NCBI RefSeq assembly: GCF_020386615.1
Contig: NZ_CP077769.1
Location: 4,898,001 to 4,962,000 of the forward strand
DNA from: Chitinophaga pendula
GTDB taxonomy: Bacteria; Bacteroidota; Bacteroidia; Chitinophagales; Chitinophagaceae
DNA: 64,000 bases
Reading direction: 5' to 3'
Part shown: positions 60,686-64,000 of the stretch, one piece after another
Numbering within the stretch: position 1 is the first letter of the stretch
Layout: the number at the start of each line of letters is the position of its first letter
Made by a program: the position numbers and the translations under genes
The notes under the pieces: model-generated
The model's input: the letters and a program-made list of their open reading frames with translations, nothing else
Databases searched by the model: none
What the model was told of the DNA's origin: nothing

Positions 60686-62494
60686 TTATTTTTTACTTTT
60701 CTTCTTATCGGTATTGGTTTGAACGTCTATCAGGCCACCGTCTGCATTTTTATATCCAATTACCGTTACCTGGTTTTTATCGGTGAGCGTGAATTTTTTG
60801 GTTTCGTTTTCCTTGAGTTCTTTACCATCTACTACGAATTTCATTTCGTCTTTGTTGAGGGTCGTGGCTACGGCAGGATTGCTGGTCGCTGCGGCTGCGG
60901 ACTTATCATTTACCAGCACATCCTCCATCCGGGCAGCACTGTTTTTGGTCCAGATAAATATGATCCCGTCTTTGGCCTGATCGCCATAACCGTATTGCGC
61001 TACATTCTGCCCTTTCACTACGTTGACAGAACGGATATCATCGGGAGAGATGTTGGACGGCAGGTAGGTGCCCATGTTTACGCCATCAACTACATATAGC
61101 GGCTGACCTTTGCCTCTCACCTGTATGGTACCTTCAGTGGCTGCATTGGTACCGGTGATGCCTAATACAGCTCCCTTGGTATCATTCTTCATGGCGGAAG
61201 GAGTGGCGGCCGCTGCCGGCGCAGCTTCGGGAGATGGTGCGGGTGGCGGAGGTGGGGGTGGTGGCGGCATTTTGCCATCAATTACCGGTGGCGCTGGTGG
61301 TGGCGGCGGCGGCGGAGCAGGTAACTTGCTCTTACCCTGATTGGAAGCAATGATAAATGCACCATGTTCTGCCTTCTTACCATACTTGCGCATGGCATCT
61401 TTGGCCTCTACTACTTTCACGCTATAGTGTTCTTCATCTTCATGTTTTCTGGCGAACTTCACATATGCTGATACATCCATTTCTTTACCATCTACTACAA
61501 ACAGTGGGTGAATACCTTTGTCGATCGCCCCATCTTCCACGCCCAACCATTTTACTTTTACCTTACCGGCATCGGGACTTTTAGCATCCGGCATCGTTAC
61601 GGATGGTAAGTCCGTATCCTTCGGTTGCTGCTGCGCGAAAGCCTCTGGGCTAATGTTCAGTGACAGTAATATAGCGCCGGCCACTCCCCCGAATACTACA
61701 TACCGCAGCAAGTGGTATTGGGATGACCGCTTTTTATTCATCATCATAATTCTGCTTTTTAAATGTGAAAAATTGAAGTTGTTTGCGATGGCCGTCGCAT
61801 ATGGAATTCCACTTACTTTTATAAGACTGTATTGATATGTTTTTGCATCTACCCCCTGTTGCAGCATCTTACGATCGGTGATGAACTCGAGGTTCTCCCT
61901 TATCGCCAGCCGCATCATCCAGGCACCCGGATTAAACCAGTAGAACACGTTATTTACCTCTCCTGCGAGTATATCCAGCGTATGCCATTGCTGCACATGC
62001 ACCCGCTCATGTTTTAAGATCGCTTCCAGTTCGGGGAGTGTATGCAGTTCCGGATTGAGATAGATATTCCGGAAGAAAGAGAATGGGTTGACGGCTTTAC
62101 GTAATACTTTGACAGGCTGAGACAACACCTCCCTGTTTTCGGCAGATCGATGTACCTGCCACAGGGACAGCAGCTGTACGAGGAGCCTTACACACATTAC
62201 CAGTACGCCCGCCCAGAACAGCCATATCAGGAGCTGCCAGATCGTAAATTCTTCTTTCGCCTGTACCAGTTGCAGTTGTTGCCAGTCGAGTACATAAGCT
62301 GCCATCCCCGGATCGATCGCTCTTCCATGTAATAGCTGATTAACATCTATCAGGGGGAGTATAGCGGAGAAGGCGATGCCTGCCAGCAGAAAAAAGCGGT
62401 TAAGCGTATAGAAGGTCAGGCGCCGCAGGCCGAAGCGGTACACGAGGTAAAATACTGTCAGCGCAATATTGGCCTTTAACAGGTACAGCAACAT
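60686..62494 (-). CDS. M56/BlaR1-type membrane metallopeptidase with a TonB-plug-like tail
   Basis: A 602-residue protein. Residues 1-120 hold three membrane helices, and the peptidase site is 'ILKHERVHVQQWH' (HExxH form) near 165-175, followed by 'FYWFNPGAWMMRLAIRENLE'. A fourth helix at about 265-285 leads into an outside part. That part holds two long runs of proline (about 390-430, broken by small residues) and a domain like the plug of TonB receptors ('PLYVVDGVNMGTYLPSNISP', 'SVNVVKGQNVAQYGYG'). BlaR1-type sensors normally have a penicillin-binding tail; here the tail is different, so the signal is probably not a beta-lactam. It is 27 bases after blaI-like gene, its likely partner repressor. 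Confidence 0.88.
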   Translation of the reverse strand: MLLYLLKANIALTVFYLVYRFGLRRLTFYTLNRFFLLAGIAFSAILPLIDVNQLLHGRAIDPGMAAYVLDWQQLQLVQAKEEFTIWQLLIWLFWAGVLVMCVRLLVQLLSLWQVHRSAENREVLSQPVKVLRKAVNPFSFFRNIYLNPELHTLPELEAILKHERVHVQQWHTLDILAGEVNNVFYWFNPGAWMMRLAIRENLEFITDRKMLQQGVDAKTYQYSLIKVSGIPYATAIANNFNFSHLKSRIMMMNKKRSSQYHLLRYVVFGGVAGAILLSLNISPEAFAQQQPKDTDLPSVTMPDAKSPDAGKVKVKWLGVEDGAIDKGIHPLFVVDGKEMDVSAYVKFARKHEDEEHYSVKVVEAKDAMRKYGKKAEHGAFIIASNQGKSKLPAPPPPPPPAPPVIDGKMPPPPPPPPPAPSPEAAPAAAATPSAMKNDTKGAVLGITGTNAATEGTIQVRGKGQPLYVVDGVNMGTYLPSNISPDDIRSVNVVKGQNVAQYGYGDQAKDGIIFIWTKNSAARMEDVLVNDKSAAAATSNPAVATTLNKDEMKFVVDGKELKENETKKFTLTDKNQVTVIGYKNADGGLIDVQTNTDKKKSKK

Positions 62495-62521
62495 ATCTGA
62501 TCCGGATTATAACGTGAAGAA

Positions 62522-62884
62522 TTAGTGTCCACCTTGTTCGATCATCTTTACGATCTCGCGCAGTTCGTCGGAGCTGATCTTTTTCTCTTTCGCGAAAAAA
62601 GTGACCAGCGCTTTGTAGGAATCTTCGAAGTAGTCTTTTACAAAACCACTCATGAATTTCGTTTTATAATCCTCCTCCGCGATCAGCGGACTGTATTCAT
62701 ATACGTTCCCTACTTTCCGGCTTTGCAGATAGGCTTTCTTTTCCAGGTTTTTAATGGTGGAAGCGAGAGTAGTATAAGGAGGCGCCGGTGCGGTATGCAC
62801 CTCCAAAAAATCCTTTACAAACCCCTTTCCTATTTTCCAGATGGCGAGCATAGCATTCTCTTCCTGCTGGGTGAGCTTCTCCAT
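62522..62884 (-). CDS. BlaI/MecI-family transcriptional repressor
   Basis: A 120-residue winged-helix protein with the family start 'EKLTQQEENAMLAIWKIGKG', recognition part 'YTTLASTIKNLEKKAYL' and wing 'KVGNVYEYSPLI'. The C-terminal half is a helical dimerisation domain. In this family the M56 partner cleaves the repressor between these parts after a signal. The two TACGA-N5-TCGTA dyads just upstream (62911-62947) are probable operators, giving autorepression. It forms an operon with the M56 gene. Confidence 0.93.
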   Translation of the reverse strand: MEKLTQQEENAMLAIWKIGKGFVKDFLEVHTAPAPPYTTLASTIKNLEKKAYLQSRKVGNVYEYSPLIAEEDYKTKFMSGFVKDYFEDSYKALVTFFAKEKKISSDELREIVKMIEQGGH

Positions 62885-62910
62885 AGTATTTTCTATTTTG
62901 AATATCTTAA

Positions 62911-62927
62911 TTACGATTCTTTCGTAA
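62911..62927. promoter_or_regulatory. BlaI-type operator, site 1
   Basis: TTACGA (62911-62916) and TCGTAA (62922-62927) are inverted around 5 bases, 27 bases before the repressor start codon. Its core TACGA-N5-TCGTA is the same as in site 2. Confidence 0.7.
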
Positions 62928-62928
62928 A

Positions 62929-62947
62929 TCTACGAAACATTCGTAGA
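62929..62947. promoter_or_regulatory. BlaI-type operator, site 2
   Basis: TCTACGA (62929-62935) and TCGTAGA (62941-62947) are inverted around 5 bases. The centres of the two sites are 19 bases apart. A near -7 box (minus strand TTAGTTTG, 62952-62959) overlaps the region, so bound repressor would block RNA polymerase. Confidence 0.7.
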
Positions 62948-62984
62948 TATCCAAACTAATATTTATTTTTTTTGGGAGGCGCTG

Positions 62985-64000
62985 TTATGGTGTGATGGGG
63001 GCAGGTGGTGGGGAGGCAGGAACCCAGCGGGCGATCAGCATGGCAGCCACGGTATCACCCGTGGCGTTGAGCAGTGTGGCGATGGGGTCCATGAGGGTAC
63101 CGATGATCATGATCACGGGTAATACTTCTACCGGCAGGTTGTACGCAGCCACGATGAGTAGTTGTCCGACATACCCGCCATTGGGGATTCCTCCTTCGAT
63201 GATACTTACCAGCAAGGCGATCAGCAGTGCGAGGAGTATGGTAGGTATACCGGTAAAGGGTTGTTGTACCATAGCGAAGGCGATTACGATCTTCAATACG
63301 GCGGCGATGGCGGAGCCTTCTTTATGGAGGGTAGCGCCCAGTGGGATGACTACATCGCGTACGGTGACGGGTATATTCATTTGTGCGGCGGCCTGGAGGT
63401 TGGCCGGGAGGGTAGCGATGCTGCTACAGGTGCCTAATGCGGTTGCGGATGGCAGCAGGTTATACCGCCAGTATCGGGCTACTGTTCGCAAGCCCCCGGC
63501 GATAAATGCATAAGCGGAAAAGCAAAAAAGGTAATAGAACAGGGACACGCCATGGCAGACGGCCAGCGCCTGTGCATAGGTACCAAAGAGCTGGGGGCCG
63601 ATCGTTGCTACCTGGTAAGCGAAGTAGGCGCCCAGTCCAACGGGTGCCAGTTTCATGATAAAGGTGAGGAGTTGTTTCATGACCTCGTTGGCGGAGAGCA
63701 GGAATTCGCGGAAGCGTTCGCCGGCGATGCCGGCCCTGCGTGTAGCGATCCCGGTGAGGGTGGCGAAGAGCAGTAATGCCAGCATATGTTTTCTGGATAG
63801 CAGCTCATAGAAGTCGCTCACGCTGATCAGTTGTACGATCTGATCGCCGGCGCCAGCTACGGGCGGGGGTGCATCGGCAGTGATCCTGGCGATCTGCTGG
63901 GTGACGGGGAAGCCCCAGGTAGCTACGACGGTGATCAGGGATGCCAGCAATACGGTGGTCAGGAATACGACGGTCATTATGCTGATAAGACGGCCGGTGT
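62985..64000 (-). CDS. dicarboxylate/amino acid:cation symporter (SDF family), 5' end outside the window
   Basis: The frame is open through the right edge (codons before the internal ATG at 63977 read 'TGRLISI', family-like), so the true start is beyond 64000; about 338 residues are visible of about 400-430. The family helices are present: 'LLTFIMKLAPVGLGAYFAYQ', the 'SSIATLPANLQAA' hairpin motif (serine-rich in homologues), 'VIPLGATLHKEGSAI', and 'GTLMDPIATLLNATGD', the C-terminal N-x-x-G-D substrate site. It takes up dicarboxylates or amino acids with protons or sodium. No clear terminator follows. Confidence 0.87.
   Translation of the reverse strand, partial: TGRLISIMTVVFLTTVLLASLITVVATWGFPVTQQIARITADAPPPVAGAGDQIVQLISVSDFYELLSRKHMLALLLFATLTGIATRRAGIAGERFREFLLSANEVMKQLLTFIMKLAPVGLGAYFAYQVATIGPQLFGTYAQALAVCHGVSLFYYLFCFSAYAFIAGGLRTVARYWRYNLLPSATALGTCSSIATLPANLQAAAQMNIPVTVRDVVIPLGATLHKEGSAIAAVLKIVIAFAMVQQPFTGIPTILLALLIALLVSIIEGGIPNGGYVGQLLIVAAYNLPVEVLPVIMIIGTLMDPIATLLNATGDTVAAMLIARWVPASPPPAPITP

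Noticed and set aside
61110..61340. Plus-strand frame with long glycine runs
   Set aside because: It is the antisense shadow of the proline-rich part of the M56 gene; glycine runs opposite proline codons are expected.
60686..62884. Beta-lactam resistance operon
   Set aside because: The M56 protein has no penicillin-binding sensor domain and no beta-lactamase gene is linked.

Overview
The window comes from a Bacteroidota chromosome, most likely a Chitinophaga-like member of the Chitinophagaceae. The evidence is two SusC/SusD pairs of the SusD-like_2 type, a flexirubin/aryl-polyene pigment operon, LytTR-type two-component genes, DUF4270/DUF4907 lipoproteins and -7 promoter boxes of the Bacteroidota form TAnnTTTG. 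No tRNA, rRNA, CRISPR array, prophage or insertion sequence was recognised.

Layout. 1-8.6 kb: two tandem SusC/SusD nutrient-uptake pairs on the + strand; the first SusC is cut by the window edge. 8.8-11.3 kb: an SPFH membrane protein, a small ribbon-helix-helix-like protein and a secreted protein with an internal duplication. 11.3-14.8 kb: an M1 metallopeptidase, a HupE/UreJ-like membrane protein and a divergent DUF6702 protein. 14.8-40.1 kb: one 25-kb minus-strand run of 21 genes for an aryl-polyene (flexirubin-type) pigment. It starts with an aromatic amino-acid ammonia-lyase, which would make the aryl starter. Ketosynthases, ACPs, a ketoreductase and hot-dog dehydratases would extend the chain. 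Tailoring genes (O-methyltransferase, halogenase-like flavoprotein, CrtI-like oxidoreductase) and acyl transfer/export genes (LolA-like, MMPL fusion, LpxL-like and C45 acyltransferases) follow, and the run ends with AcpS and a PaaK-like adenylating enzyme. No DarA/DarB-like genes for the dialkylresorcinol half of a true flexirubin were found in the window.

40.4-46 kb: a CorC/HlyC-type protein, a ZIP metal transporter, a PAP2 phosphatase, a methyltransferase and an LTA-synthase-like sulfatase. 46-49 kb: glmM and a cysteine desulfurase, each followed by a terminator. 49.3-52.1 kb: a 49-residue RiPP precursor resembling Bacteroidota class I lanthipeptide leaders, with no modification enzymes in view. 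Beside it lies a 120-bp array of short repeats with 11-bp periodicity, then a parallel beta-helix protein paired with a di-heme (two CxxCH) HNE_0200-type protein.

52.1-54.3 kb: a LytTR response regulator and LytS-type histidine kinase, preceded by phased TGTTAA repeats. 54.5-58.6 kb: divergent kelch/DUF4907 and DUF4270/outer-membrane-protein gene pairs. 58.6-64 kb: a GH1 glycosidase, a DUF6483-like protein, a BlaI/M56 regulatory pair with two clear operator dyads, and a dicarboxylate symporter cut by the right edge.

The most interesting items are the orphan lanthipeptide-like precursor with its phased repeats, the three-domain MMPL-acyltransferase-methyltransferase fusion, the catalytically dead ketosynthases of the pigment operon, and the phased repeats in front of the two-component operon. 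All family names rest on reading the sequence; no database search was possible.
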